Below, in pieces: positions 34,742 through 42,909 of a DNA stretch of 64,000 nt. The position numbers and the translations under genes were made by a program. The notes under the pieces were generated by a model, which was given only the letters and a program-made list of their open reading frames with translations, ran no database searches and had not been told where the DNA came from. The stretch lies in NCBI GenBank assembly GCA_044359955.1, contig JBIKLF010000002.1, forward strand, positions 1 to 64,000, given 5' to 3'. The first letter of the stretch is position 1, and each line of letters starts with the position of its first letter. This DNA comes from JACTMZ01 sp044359955. GTDB taxonomy: Bacteria > Verrucomicrobiota > Verrucomicrobiia > Chthoniobacterales > JACTMZ01.

Positions 34742-35200
34742 ATGCTCATGACAACCACCGCAGGAAAAACCGAACTCACCGATAGCCTCAACCAAGTGTT
34801 GGCCGACACCTACGCTCTCATGTCCCTGACCCATCTGGCCCACTGGAATGTGGAAGGGCAGGGCTTCTTCGCCCTGCACACCGCGTTCCAGACGCAATAC
34901 GAGGAGATGTTCACCGCGGTTGACGAAATCGCCGAACGTATCCGCGCCCTGGATGCCTACGCCATCGGCGGACTCGCTGCGTTGGCCGACAAAGCGAAAC
35001 TGAAGGAATTCGCCGCCCCGCTTTCGCAGGAAAGTTATGTCAAGCACCTCATCACCGGTCACGAAAAAGTGGTGGCCGACGCCGCCAAGGCCCGCGCGGT
35101 CGCCGGCGAGGTGAATGATCCGGAAAGCGAAGACCTCATGATCCAGCGCATCACGACGCACGAGAAGGCGCTTTGGATGCTGCGGAGTTTCTTGAAGTAA
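34742..35200 (+). CDS. dps: Dps-family ferritin-like DNA-protection protein
   Basis: Dodecameric mini-ferritin that oxidises Fe2+ and shields DNA. The 152 residues carry the Dps ferroxidase set: His34 in HLAHWNVEG, His46 in FFALHTAF, and Asp61/Glu65 in DEIAERI. A GGTGG-like ribosome site fits the ATG at 34742; the ATG at 34748 would lose two residues. A rho-independent terminator follows directly. The bacterioferritin family is excluded by the spacing of ligands. Confidence 0.9.
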   Translation: MLMTTTAGKTELTDSLNQVLADTYALMSLTHLAHWNVEGQGFFALHTAFQTQYEEMFTAVDEIAERIRALDAYAIGGLAALADKAKLKEFAAPLSQESYVKHLITGHEKVVADAAKARAVAGEVNDPESEDLMIQRITTHEKALWMLRSFLK

Positions 35201-35208
35201 AGCCCGCC

Positions 35209-35233
35209 GCGGGTCACGACCCGCCTTATTTTT
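35209..35233 (+). terminator. Rho-independent terminator of dps
   Basis: GCGGGT-CACG-ACCCGC stem-loop (35209-35224 core) followed by CTTATTTTT. It overlaps the 3' end of the convergent argF and may serve both. Confidence 0.75.
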
Positions 35234-36122
35234 CGAGCAGGGTGAGGATGGCCTTCTGCGTGTGCAGACGGTTCTCGGCTTGGTCGAAAATGGTCGGCGC
35301 ATTGGCTTCGAAAACGTCGGCCGTGATCTCTTTGCCGCGGTAAGCGGGGAGGCAGTGCATGACCAGGGGTGATCCGCCGGCCGCCTCGACTGCGGCTTGG
35401 TTGATTTGGTAGCCGCCGAATTGCGCGAGGCGGAAAGCGGTTTCGTCCTCCTTGCCCATGCTGACCCACACATCGGTATAGAGGACATCGGCGCCGGTGC
35501 TGGCGCCGAGAACGTCGGTGGTCACGACAATGTTGCCGCCCGCGCGGCGCACCAGTTCGGCCGGCGGTTGAAACTTGGTCGGGGCGGCCAGACGCAGGGC
35601 GAAGCCGAGTTTGGCGGCGGCCCAGATCCAGGAACGGGCCACATTGCAGTCGCCATCGCCGATGAAGGTGACCGTGAGGCCGTCGAGCGAACCGCGCTTT
35701 TCGATGATGGTGAAAAGATCGCTCAAAATCTGGCACGGGTGCTCGAGGTCGGTGAGCGCATTGATCGTGCGGATGCCGCTCAAGGCCGCGAACTGCTCGA
35801 CATCACCCTGCGCATAGGTGCGGATGACCGCGCCCTGCACCATCCGGCCCATGACGCGGGCCGTGTCGGAGATCGGTTCGCCGCGGCCGAGTTGGATATC
35901 GTTGGCCGCGAGGAAAATCGGCTGCCCGCCAAGTTCCCGGAGGCCCACCTCGAAACTGATGCGCGTCCGGGTGGAAGATTTGGAGAACATGAGCGCCCAG
36001 CATTCGCCGGCCAGCGGGGCGTCGGGGTGCGGTCCGCGCCGGTGCTTCATCTCCGCCGCCCGGGCCAGGATCTCGTTGATCTGTGCGGCGTCGAGGGACT
36101 CGATATTGAGCAGATGCTTCAT
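35226..36122 (-). CDS. argF: Ornithine carbamoyltransferase
   Basis: Forms citrulline from ornithine and carbamoyl phosphate in arginine synthesis. In 298 residues there is the carbamoyl-phosphate site SSTRTR (49-54), a His/Gln phosphate region, and the ornithine-loop HCLPAYRGKEI near 255 with catalytic Cys. Length is normal. Aspartate carbamoyltransferase is excluded by the HCLP motif. Confidence 0.94.
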   Translation of the reverse strand: MKHLLNIESLDAAQINEILARAAEMKHRRGPHPDAPLAGECWALMFSKSSTRTRISFEVGLRELGGQPIFLAANDIQLGRGEPISDTARVMGRMVQGAVIRTYAQGDVEQFAALSGIRTINALTDLEHPCQILSDLFTIIEKRGSLDGLTVTFIGDGDCNVARSWIWAAAKLGFALRLAAPTKFQPPAELVRRAGGNIVVTTDVLGASTGADVLYTDVWVSMGKEDETAFRLAQFGGYQINQAAVEAAGGSPLVMHCLPAYRGKEITADVFEANAPTIFDQAENRLHTQKAILTLLEK

Positions 36123-36205
36123 GGGATTGGTTCGAGATTACCCGCAACCTTGCTCCGTGGTAAATAATGGAGAAGCGGGTTCTTGACCGGGGCCGGAAGG
36201 GTGCC

Positions 36206-36236
36206 GGCGCGTCGGGGACGCCGCGCCCTACCTGCG
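36206..36236. repeat. GC-rich palindromic repeat ending CCTACC
   Basis: GGCGCGTCGGGGACGCCGCG then CCCTACCTG; the same core without the CTACC tail lies near 26490, and a variant lies near 24082. Confidence 0.55.
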
Positions 36237-36342
36237 GGGGAGGAGGCGCGAAAACAATGACGTGAGGACCGGTCATTATCGGCAGGATGCCGATGCCACG
36301 TTGGCCCACGATTCGGTGGAGCCCTGGTTGCAGCGGTTCGGC

Positions 36343-36732
36343 TCAGGGCTTCCGCACGGGCAGTCCGGCCCTGCTCCAATGGCCAAAGCCGCCGGCATTG
36401 ACCGCATTGTAGCCTTCCTTGCGCAAAATAGAGGCCGCCACTCCCGAACGCGCGCCGCTCGCGCAGTAAAGGATCAGTTCCTTGTCCTTGTTGGCTTCGA
36501 GCACCGCTTTCCATTGCGCCCTCGGGCCACGCAGATCGCTCAAAGAGCAAAGCTCGGCCGGTTCGGCCACGCCGTCGTTCCATTCGTCCGGTTCGCGCAC
36601 ATCAATGAGCACCGCGGTGGCGGCCCGGACCCGTTCGTCGGCTTCAGCCGCGCTGATCGACGGACCCGCCATGGCCCGCTTGACCACGACAAAGACCACA
36701 ACAAGCAGGATGATTAGGAGTAGTGTTTTCAT
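36343..36732 (-). CDS. Membrane-anchored rhodanese-domain protein
   Basis: 129 residues: N-terminal membrane anchor (MKTLLLIILLVVVFVVV) and a single rhodanese domain with the active-site loop YCASGARS containing the catalytic Cys (near 90), plus VLIDVREPDEW near 42. Such proteins transfer sulfane sulfur or bind phosphate-like groups at the membrane. ATG at 36732 chosen; the codon before it is TTG. A 14-bp perfect palindrome lies 15 bases upstream. Stop separated from argF by the repeat region. Confidence 0.82.
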   Translation of the reverse strand: MKTLLLIILLVVVFVVVKRAMAGPSISAAEADERVRAATAVLIDVREPDEWNDGVAEPAELCSLSDLRGPRAQWKAVLEANKDKELILYCASGARSGVAASILRKEGYNAVNAGGFGHWSRAGLPVRKP

Positions 36733-36746
36733 CAACTATTACTCTC

Positions 36747-36760
36747 GGGTAATATTACCC
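36747..36760. promoter_or_regulatory. Perfect 14-bp palindrome GGGTAATATTACCC
   Basis: Located between the APC permease stop (36766) and the rhodanese start (36732), 15 bases upstream of the latter. Perfect symmetry and AT-rich centre suggest a repressor or activator half-site pair. No other copy was noticed in the window. Confidence 0.4.
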
Positions 36761-36765
36761 CGTCG

Positions 36766-38268
36766 TCAACCCGTGAACGCCGGCGTGTCCTGTCGCAGGG
36801 TCTCGCCTTGGAAAAATCCGGGCCGGTGCCACGAGATGATGAGCATGACCACGACCCCGAGCAGAATGATGCCCACGGCGAGCAGAAAGACCAGACCGAC
36901 ACCGAAGACGGAGGATCCGCTACCGAAGGCCGGGTTCATGCTGTCATAGGCGGTCTCGAGGAAGACCGCAGCGAGAATAAGACCGCCGGTGAGGGGCGCG
37001 AGGCCGCGCAGGAAGAAGTTCCGCGCACTGCGGAAAAGCGTCTGCCGGAAATAGTAGACACATGCGAACGCGGTGAGTCCGTAGTAGAAACAAATCATCA
37101 TGCCCAGCGTGAGAATGGTGTCGGCCAGCACATGGTCGCTGACCAAATGCATGACGGCATAGAAGACGGCCGCGACCACCCCGGCCACAATGGTGGCGTA
37201 GCCGGGCGAACGGTATTTCGGGTGGACCCAGGCAAAGCGTTCGGCGATGGCGCGGTAGTGGCCCATGGCCAGCAGGGTGCGCGCCGGGCTGACCACGGTG
37301 GACTGCAGCGAGGCGACGGAACTGGCCAGCACCGCGAGGGCCACGAGAATGGCGAAAGGTCCCATGACCGGACCGGCCATCGCGGCCAGCACGTTCTCGC
37401 GGGTTGTGGCATTGGACAGTCCGAGTCCCGTGTCGCCGAGACCGGCAAAGCGCATGGTCGAAACCGCGACCGCGAGATAAAGCGTGAGCACGATGAAAAT
37501 GACCAAGGCCGCCGCGCGGCCCGGCGTGCGGGCCCCCTCACTCGCTTCTTCATTGAGGGTCAGGCACACATCCCAGCCCCAGTAAATGAAGATGGAAAGC
37601 GAGAGCCCCGCCGCGAAGGCGGCGAAGGAATTGACGGACAGCGGATTGAACCAGTCCCAGGAAAAAGGCAACGCCGGCGTGTCGCCCGCGGCTTGCCAGG
37701 CGGCGATGGAATACCAGACGAGCACCACGATTTGCAGCAGGACGAGCGAGTATTGCACGGCCTTGGTCGCGGTCGCTCCGCGGTAGCAAACCCAGATGGC
37801 CGCGCTCATGAAGACGAAGCAGGTCGCAATGTTGACCAACAAATAATGCGACCAGTCCGCGATGGCGGGGATACGGAAAATTTCCGCGAGGAGAAGGTAG
37901 AAAAATTCCACGGCAATGCCCGCCAGGTTGGAGAGCACGATGACGGTGGCCGAAACCAGCCCCCACCCGCCGAGCCAACCGACATACGGACCGAACGCTT
38001 TGGTCGCCCAGGTGAAGGACGTCCCGCTGTCCGGCGCATCGGCATTCAATTCGCGGTAGCCGAGGGCGACGAGCAGCATGGGAATGAACCCGACGAGAAA
38101 GACGGCCGGCATGTGGTTGCCCACCACGGCCGCGGTCGGCCCCATCGTCGCGGTCAGGGCGTAGGCCGGGGCGATGACCGAGACGCCGAGGGTGACAATG
38201 GCCAGCATACCCATGGACCCTTCGGCCAGGCCCTTACGACTGAGTTTGCTTGTCGCTTGTTCCGACAT
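36766..38268 (-). CDS. APC-family amino-acid permease
   Basis: 500-residue polytopic inner-membrane transporter with about 12-14 membrane helices. N-terminal features such as VTLGVSVIAPAYALTATMGP and DAPDSGTSFTWATKAFGPYVGW place it in the amino acid-polyamine-organocation superfamily (large prokaryotic branch). Substrate unknown. The rhodanese lies downstream on the same strand with only 33 bases between. Confidence 0.87.
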   Translation of the reverse strand: MSEQATSKLSRKGLAEGSMGMLAIVTLGVSVIAPAYALTATMGPTAAVVGNHMPAVFLVGFIPMLLVALGYRELNADAPDSGTSFTWATKAFGPYVGWLGGWGLVSATVIVLSNLAGIAVEFFYLLLAEIFRIPAIADWSHYLLVNIATCFVFMSAAIWVCYRGATATKAVQYSLVLLQIVVLVWYSIAAWQAAGDTPALPFSWDWFNPLSVNSFAAFAAGLSLSIFIYWGWDVCLTLNEEASEGARTPGRAAALVIFIVLTLYLAVAVSTMRFAGLGDTGLGLSNATTRENVLAAMAGPVMGPFAILVALAVLASSVASLQSTVVSPARTLLAMGHYRAIAERFAWVHPKYRSPGYATIVAGVVAAVFYAVMHLVSDHVLADTILTLGMMICFYYGLTAFACVYYFRQTLFRSARNFFLRGLAPLTGGLILAAVFLETAYDSMNPAFGSGSSVFGVGLVFLLAVGIILLGVVVMLIISWHRPGFFQGETLRQDTPAFTG

Positions 38269-38312
38269 AAGAATACCAACGGAGGAGATACCTCACAACC
38301 GCCGCTGTCGCC

Positions 38313-38837
38313 ATGTCATTCCGTCGCGTCCCGATGCTTTTATGGGCCCTGGTCCTGCCGGCCGCACCCCTTGCGGCGCAGCAGGAGATCAAGGCGCCCT
38401 TCGGCATGCAATGGGGCGAACCGCAGGGGCGCATCAGGGACGTGGTGGGCAAGGCCAAGGCCAAAGTCGTCGAGGAGCGCAGCGCGGGCCCGCGCGAGAT
38501 CCTTGTGGTCGAGGGCATCGTGCAGGAAGGTCTCAAGCGCACGCTTTTTTATTTCACCAACAACGGACTGAGCGAGGTCGAGTTGCAATATGACCGCGAG
38601 GGCTGGGGCGATGACAAGGTCAAGGGGTGGGTGGCCACGATCAAGCGCGAGGCCGACCGCAAATACGGGGCGGGCCGCCTTTACGCGGATGAGACCGGCA
38701 ACGAGAACGGCTTGCGCCACACGCTCAAAGGATGGATGTGGGTGCAGAATTTCGTTTCTCTACGCCTCGTCCATTACAGCGCGCAAAAAGAAAACGAAAC
38801 CATGCGGCGCGTCAGTCTGCATTATTGCTCGGAGTGA
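38313..38837 (+). CDS. Secreted hypothetical protein
   Basis: 174 residues with a signal peptide (MLLWALVLPAAPLAAQ; two possible start Met, 1 and 8). The mature domain contains GMQWGEPQGRIRDVVGKA near the N-terminus and LVHYSAQKENE near the C-terminus, in an alpha/beta arrangement I do not recognise. Divergent from the permease. Coding potential is good. Confidence 0.7.
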   Translation: MSFRRVPMLLWALVLPAAPLAAQQEIKAPFGMQWGEPQGRIRDVVGKAKAKVVEERSAGPREILVVEGIVQEGLKRTLFYFTNNGLSEVELQYDREGWGDDKVKGWVATIKREADRKYGAGRLYADETGNENGLRHTLKGWMWVQNFVSLRLVHYSAQKENETMRRVSLHYCSE

Positions 38838-38858
38838 GGAGGGCAGCAGACCCTAAAC

Positions 38859-39707
38859 CTAAAACATCTCGGCCGCGAATTTCTTCGGGTCGAAGGGGGC
38901 GAAGTCGGTTTCCTTTTCGCCCGTGCCGACGAAGCGCACCGGGACTCTGAGTTCCTGCTGCAAGGCGACCGCCATGCCGCCGCGGCCGCTGCCGTCGAGC
39001 TTGGTCAGGATCGCACCGGTCAAGCCGCAGGCCGCCTGGAATTGCTTCGCCTGCTCGAGCGCGTTGGAGCCGGTCGTGGCATCCAGCACGATGAGCACCT
39101 CGTGCGGACTCTCCGGATCACGCCGCGCGAGGACGCGCTTCACCTTGGCCAACTCCTGCATGAGGTTGTGCTTGGTGTGCAAACGGCCCGCCGTGTCGCA
39201 AAGCAGGAAGTCGGCTTTTTCCCGCGCGGCGGTTTCGTAGGCGTCATGACAGACCGCAGCGGGATCGCCTTGATAGGCTCCGCGAACGACGGGGATTTGC
39301 AGTTTTTCCCCCCACGCCGCCAGTTGCTCGATGGCCGCCGCCCGAAAGGTATCGGCGGCAGCCATCACGACCGAACTTCCCCCGCGGCGGAGCAGGGCGC
39401 CCAACTTGGCCAGGGAAGTCGTTTTGCCCGTGCCATTGACGCCGACCATGAGCAGCACGCGCGGACGCCCCGGCAGCGGGAGCAATGGCGGATAGGACTC
39501 GGGCAAGAGCTTGGTCAATTCCGCACGAGCCTCGCGTTCGACCTGATCGGCGGTGGCGGAAAATCCGGTGACCGCCTGCAACGATGCCACCAACTCCATG
39601 GTTGTCTTGACCCCGAGGTCGGCCTGGAGGAGCAACGATTCGAGTTCATCCCAATCGACCGGTCGGCCGCGGAAACGTTCCGCGATGGCGCGCAGAAATC
39701 CCGCCAT
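38859..39707 (-). CDS. ftsY: Signal recognition particle receptor FtsY
   Basis: GTPase that receives ribosome-SRP complexes at the membrane. The 282 residues are only the NG domain, without the acidic A domain. GTPase motifs: G1 GVNGTGKTT (89-97), G3 DTAGRLHTKHN, and TKLDGSGRGG for G4/G5 region. Short FtsY is common outside Proteobacteria. It starts two bases after nusB. Confidence 0.94.
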   Translation of the reverse strand: MAGFLRAIAERFRGRPVDWDELESLLLQADLGVKTTMELVASLQAVTGFSATADQVEREARAELTKLLPESYPPLLPLPGRPRVLLMVGVNGTGKTTSLAKLGALLRRGGSSVVMAAADTFRAAAIEQLAAWGEKLQIPVVRGAYQGDPAAVCHDAYETAAREKADFLLCDTAGRLHTKHNLMQELAKVKRVLARRDPESPHEVLIVLDATTGSNALEQAKQFQAACGLTGAILTKLDGSGRGGMAVALQQELRVPVRFVGTGEKETDFAPFDPKKFAAEMF

Positions 39708-39709
39708 AA

Positions 39710-40135
39710 TCAGGAGGCCGCGTGCGAGTCGCGGCCGATTTCTTTGCGCACGCGGTCAAGCACGCCATTGGCGAAGCGGGCCGACTCGGCCGTGGCCAGG
39801 CTGCGGGCGATCTCGATCGCTTCGTTGATGGTCACCGCGGGCGGAATGTCGGGGCGGGCCAGCATTTCGGCCACGGCCAGACGGAGAATGGCCCGGTCGA
39901 CCGCGCCAAGGCGCCGGAGGTCCCAGTTTTGCAAGGCCGCGGCAAGCAAGGCATCGATCTCGGGCAAACGTCCGAGCGCGTGATCGAGCAATTCGCGGGC
40001 AAAGGGCGGCCATTCTTCCCCGGCTACCGGCGCGGCCGGATCCTGCGCCACCGGGACGAGCACACCGCGCATCTCACAACCATAGAGTTGCTGCACGGCA
40101 TGGATGCGGGCTTGGCGGCGGTTTTCTTTGGACAC
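39710..40135 (-). CDS. nusB: Transcription antitermination factor NusB
   Basis: RNA-binding factor that with NusE/NusA prevents premature rRNA termination. 141 residues, all-helical. Family features: RRQARIHAVQQLYG at the N-terminus, then LLAAALQNWDLRRLGAVDRAIL and VAEML...PPAVTINEAIEIA, SARFANGVLDRV near the end. The GTG at 40135 was chosen because it begins SKENRRQARI; codons further upstream would overlap ribH. It starts 14 bases after ribH. Confidence 0.92.
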   Translation of the reverse strand: MSKENRRQARIHAVQQLYGCEMRGVLVPVAQDPAAPVAGEEWPPFARELLDHALGRLPEIDALLAAALQNWDLRRLGAVDRAILRLAVAEMLARPDIPPAVTINEAIEIARSLATAESARFANGVLDRVRKEIGRDSHAAS

Positions 40136-40149
40136 AGCGCGGGGAACCG

Positions 40150-40644
40150 TCAACGCAGGGACGATTTGGATTTGAATTTTTCCTTCACCCGCAGCATGCC
40201 GAAAGCGGCGCGGGCCGCCTCGATGCCGCGGTTGAGTTCCCGACCGAGGCAACGCTCGCGCGCCTCTTCCTCGCTGGAGACAAGAAGGACTTCATGGATG
40301 ACCGGCAAGGCATGCTTGAGCGCGACCTGTTGCAAAGCATGGCTCACGCTCGCGGCGATGAGTTCGGCGTGCTTGGTCTGGCCCTGGAGAATGAGGCCGA
40401 GCGCGATGATGACATCGCACTTGTGGTGCACGGCCACCATTTCGGCCACGACGGGAATCTCGAACGAGCCGGGGGCACCGAAGAGGTCGATCACGCTGTT
40501 CGGGTCGATTTTGTAAAGCTCCTTGCAAGTGTTGTTGATCAGCCCCTGCACGAATTCCGGGTTGTATTCGCTGGCCACGATGGCGAAACGGGGAGCCGAT
40601 ACGGTATGCAGCTTCGGCGGACGGGTCGGGAGTTTGTTCGACAT
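40150..40644 (-). CDS. ribH: 6,7-dimethyl-8-ribityllumazine synthase
   Basis: Penultimate riboflavin enzyme, condensing the aminopyrimidine and dihydroxybutanone phosphate. 164 residues show ASEYNPEF (substrate loop) near 28, APGSFEIPVVAEM near 57, and IALGLILQGQTKHAELIAASVSHAL with the catalytic His near 90. The C-terminal tail is Lys-rich. Part of the ribBA-ribH-nusB-ftsY operon. Confidence 0.95.
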   Translation of the reverse strand: MSNKLPTRPPKLHTVSAPRFAIVASEYNPEFVQGLINNTCKELYKIDPNSVIDLFGAPGSFEIPVVAEMVAVHHKCDVIIALGLILQGQTKHAELIAASVSHALQQVALKHALPVIHEVLLVSSEEEARERCLGRELNRGIEAARAAFGMLRVKEKFKSKSSLR

Positions 40645-40679
40645 GGTGCTTTATGACAGAAATACGGTGCCGTTCGCAA

Positions 40680-41882
40680 TCAGAGAAGGTGGCCCATTTT
40701 GCGCTTTTTCGTCTTCAAGTAGCGTTCGTTCTCGGCGTGGGGCACCGACTTGATCGGCACGCGCGCGGTGATTTGCAGGCCGTGGCCGGACAGACCGACG
40801 ACTTTGCGCGGGTTGTTGGTCATCAAACGGATTTTGCGCACCCCGAGGTCGGAAAGAATCTGCGCTCCCAGGCCGTATTCCCGGAGGTCCATGGGGAACC
40901 CGAGCTTGCGGTTGGCCTGCACCGTGTCCAGACCCTCTTCCTGCAACTTGTAAGCGTGGATTTTGGCCGGCAGCCCGATGCCGCGACCTTCCTGGCGCAT
41001 GTAAAGAAGGATGCCGGTGCCGTGGTGCGCGATCTGCCGCATGGCTTGGTGCAATTGCGAACCGCAATCACAGCGGCGCGAACCAAAGACGTCGCCGGTC
41101 AGGCATTCGCTGTGCACGCGGACCAGCACGGGTTGCTTCGGGTCGATTTTTCCGCGGACCAAAGCAAGATGGTGCGCGTCATCGGTCAGCGACCGGTAGA
41201 GATAAAGATCGAAATCGCCGAAATCGGTCGGCAGGCGCACGCACTGCTCGCGTTCGACCAATTTCTCGCGCCGCCGGCGGTAGGCGATGAGATCGCGGAT
41301 GGAGCACATCTTCAGCTTGTGCTTGCGGCGGAACTTCTGCAGGTCATTGAGCCGCGCCATCGAACCGTCCTCGTTGAGGATCTCGCAAATCACCCCCGTG
41401 GCATCGAGCCCGGCCAGACGCACCAGATCGACCGCCGCCTCGGTGTGCCCCGCCCGTTGCAAGACTCCACCTTCCCGCGCCTGCAGGGGGAAGACGTGCC
41501 CGGGCTCGGTCAGGTCGGCCGGACCGCTCTTCGTTCCGGCCAGAGTGCGGATCGTCTTGGCGCGGTCCCGCGCACTGATCCCGGTGGTCACACCCTTGGC
41601 CGCATCGACGGAAACGGTAAAATCGGTGCGGTGCAATTCACGGTTGTGCGCCACCATGCGCTGCAGGCCGAGTTGCCGCGCCCGCGCCGCGGACAGCGGA
41701 ACGCAGATGAGACCGCGTCCGTGCTTGGCCATGAAATTGACCGCCTCGGGCGTCACTTTGCTCGCGGCCATGACCAGATCGCCCTCGTTCTCGCGCTCGG
41801 CATCGTCGGTCACAATGACCATCTTGCCGGCGCGCACGTCCTTCAACACGGACTCGATGGAATCAAAGGCGGCTTTGCTCAC
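40680..41882 (-). CDS. ribBA: Bifunctional 3,4-dihydroxy-2-butanone-4-phosphate synthase / GTP cyclohydrolase II
   Basis: Supplies both riboflavin precursors. The 400 residues comprise RibB (1-205) with DDAERENEGDLVMA near 25 and the TDFTVSVDA region, and RibA (about 205-400) with the zinc site in GSRRCDCGSQLHQA near 268-275 and the EGRGIGL loop near 302. GTG at 41882 gives the usual N-terminus SKAAFDSIE; an ATG at 41942 would add 20 residues not found in the family. I looked for an FMN riboswitch in the 96 bases upstream and saw none. First gene of its operon. Confidence 0.95.
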   Translation of the reverse strand: MSKAAFDSIESVLKDVRAGKMVIVTDDAERENEGDLVMAASKVTPEAVNFMAKHGRGLICVPLSAARARQLGLQRMVAHNRELHRTDFTVSVDAAKGVTTGISARDRAKTIRTLAGTKSGPADLTEPGHVFPLQAREGGVLQRAGHTEAAVDLVRLAGLDATGVICEILNEDGSMARLNDLQKFRRKHKLKMCSIRDLIAYRRRREKLVEREQCVRLPTDFGDFDLYLYRSLTDDAHHLALVRGKIDPKQPVLVRVHSECLTGDVFGSRRCDCGSQLHQAMRQIAHHGTGILLYMRQEGRGIGLPAKIHAYKLQEEGLDTVQANRKLGFPMDLREYGLGAQILSDLGVRKIRLMTNNPRKVVGLSGHGLQITARVPIKSVPHAENERYLKTKKRKMGHLL

Positions 41883-41978
41883 GGTCGACCAGTAAAGCAC
41901 CCGCAAACCCGTTGGGCAATGTCCGCCAAGGGCGGAAGGCATTGATTTTCGGCGACCGGACGTTAGCTTCGATCCGTC

Positions 41979-42905
41979 ATGACCCTCACACGCGTTGCAC
42001 TTGTCTCCACCCTGCTGGTCCTTGCCGCTGGGCCCGTCCCGGTGGCCGCATCGAGTTGGATGATCGTGGACGACAACACGGGCCACGTGCTCGCCGCTTC
42101 CGGGCAGAACGAAAAGCGCCAAATCGCCAGCCTGACCAAAATCGCCACCGCCATGGTCGTGCTCGACTGGGCGGAAGCCTCGGGCACTTCACTGGGCACC
42201 TTGGTCAGTGTGCCCTCCGAAGTGGGCGGCGTGGGCGGGGTCAATCCCTGCCAACTTCAACCCGGCGACCAGATCTCCCTGCGCGACTTGCTTTACTCGG
42301 CCATGATGAGTTCCGACAACCACGCGGCCTACACCCTGGCGCAGAATGTGGGCGCGCGTTTGCCCAATCCGCAGGCTCTGACCCCGGTGGACAACTTCTC
42401 CGCGCACATGAACGCCCTGGCCCGCAAACTCGGCATGAAGCGTTCGCTTTTTCTCAACCCGCACGGCTTGGACAGCATGACGCCGCCCCCGCATTCGACC
42501 GCGGCGGATCTCGCGCGCCTGACGCGCTATGCTTACAGTCATGCGGGATTCAACTTTTATGTCTCGCAGCCCACGCGGGAAATTTCTATCCAGGGAGCGG
42601 ACGGAACCACGCGCGGCTTCCTCTTGCGCAATACCAACGAACTGCTCGGCCGCGACGGCATCGAGGGGGTGAAGACCGGACGCACGCGGCTGGCCGGTGA
42701 TTGCATCGTGCTGGCCGCCGACCGCGAACCGGAAGCGGTAGAACGCGACGGGCAAAAGATCGCCATTCCGCGCCGCATCATCGTCGTGCTCCTCGGGTCA
42801 ACGGACCGTTTTTCCGAGGGCCTCGCCCTCATCCAACGCGGCTGGAGCCTGCACGAAAGCTGGTCGTCCCAGGGCCGGCCGGTCAGCAAGCGCAGCACCC
42901 TCTGA
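41979..42905 (+). CDS. D-alanyl-D-alanine carboxypeptidase (S11 family)
   Basis: Periplasmic penicillin-binding enzyme that trims peptidoglycan stem peptides. 308 residues: signal peptide (1-24), active SxxK in ASLTK (Ser51, Lys54), SxN in SSDN (112-114), KTG in GVKTGRTR near 231. All catalytic motifs intact. It lacks the usual C-terminal PBP5 domain and ends in a short basic tail. Divergent from ribBA. Confidence 0.9.
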   Translation: MTLTRVALVSTLLVLAAGPVPVAASSWMIVDDNTGHVLAASGQNEKRQIASLTKIATAMVVLDWAEASGTSLGTLVSVPSEVGGVGGVNPCQLQPGDQISLRDLLYSAMMSSDNHAAYTLAQNVGARLPNPQALTPVDNFSAHMNALARKLGMKRSLFLNPHGLDSMTPPPHSTAADLARLTRYAYSHAGFNFYVSQPTREISIQGADGTTRGFLLRNTNELLGRDGIEGVKTGRTRLAGDCIVLAADREPEAVERDGQKIAIPRRIIVVLLGSTDRFSEGLALIQRGWSLHESWSSQGRPVSKRSTL

Positions 42906-42909
42906 CCCC

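Noticed and set aside
41883..41978. Possible FMN riboswitch in front of ribBA
   Set aside because: The gap is only 96 bases and lacks the conserved RFN helices.
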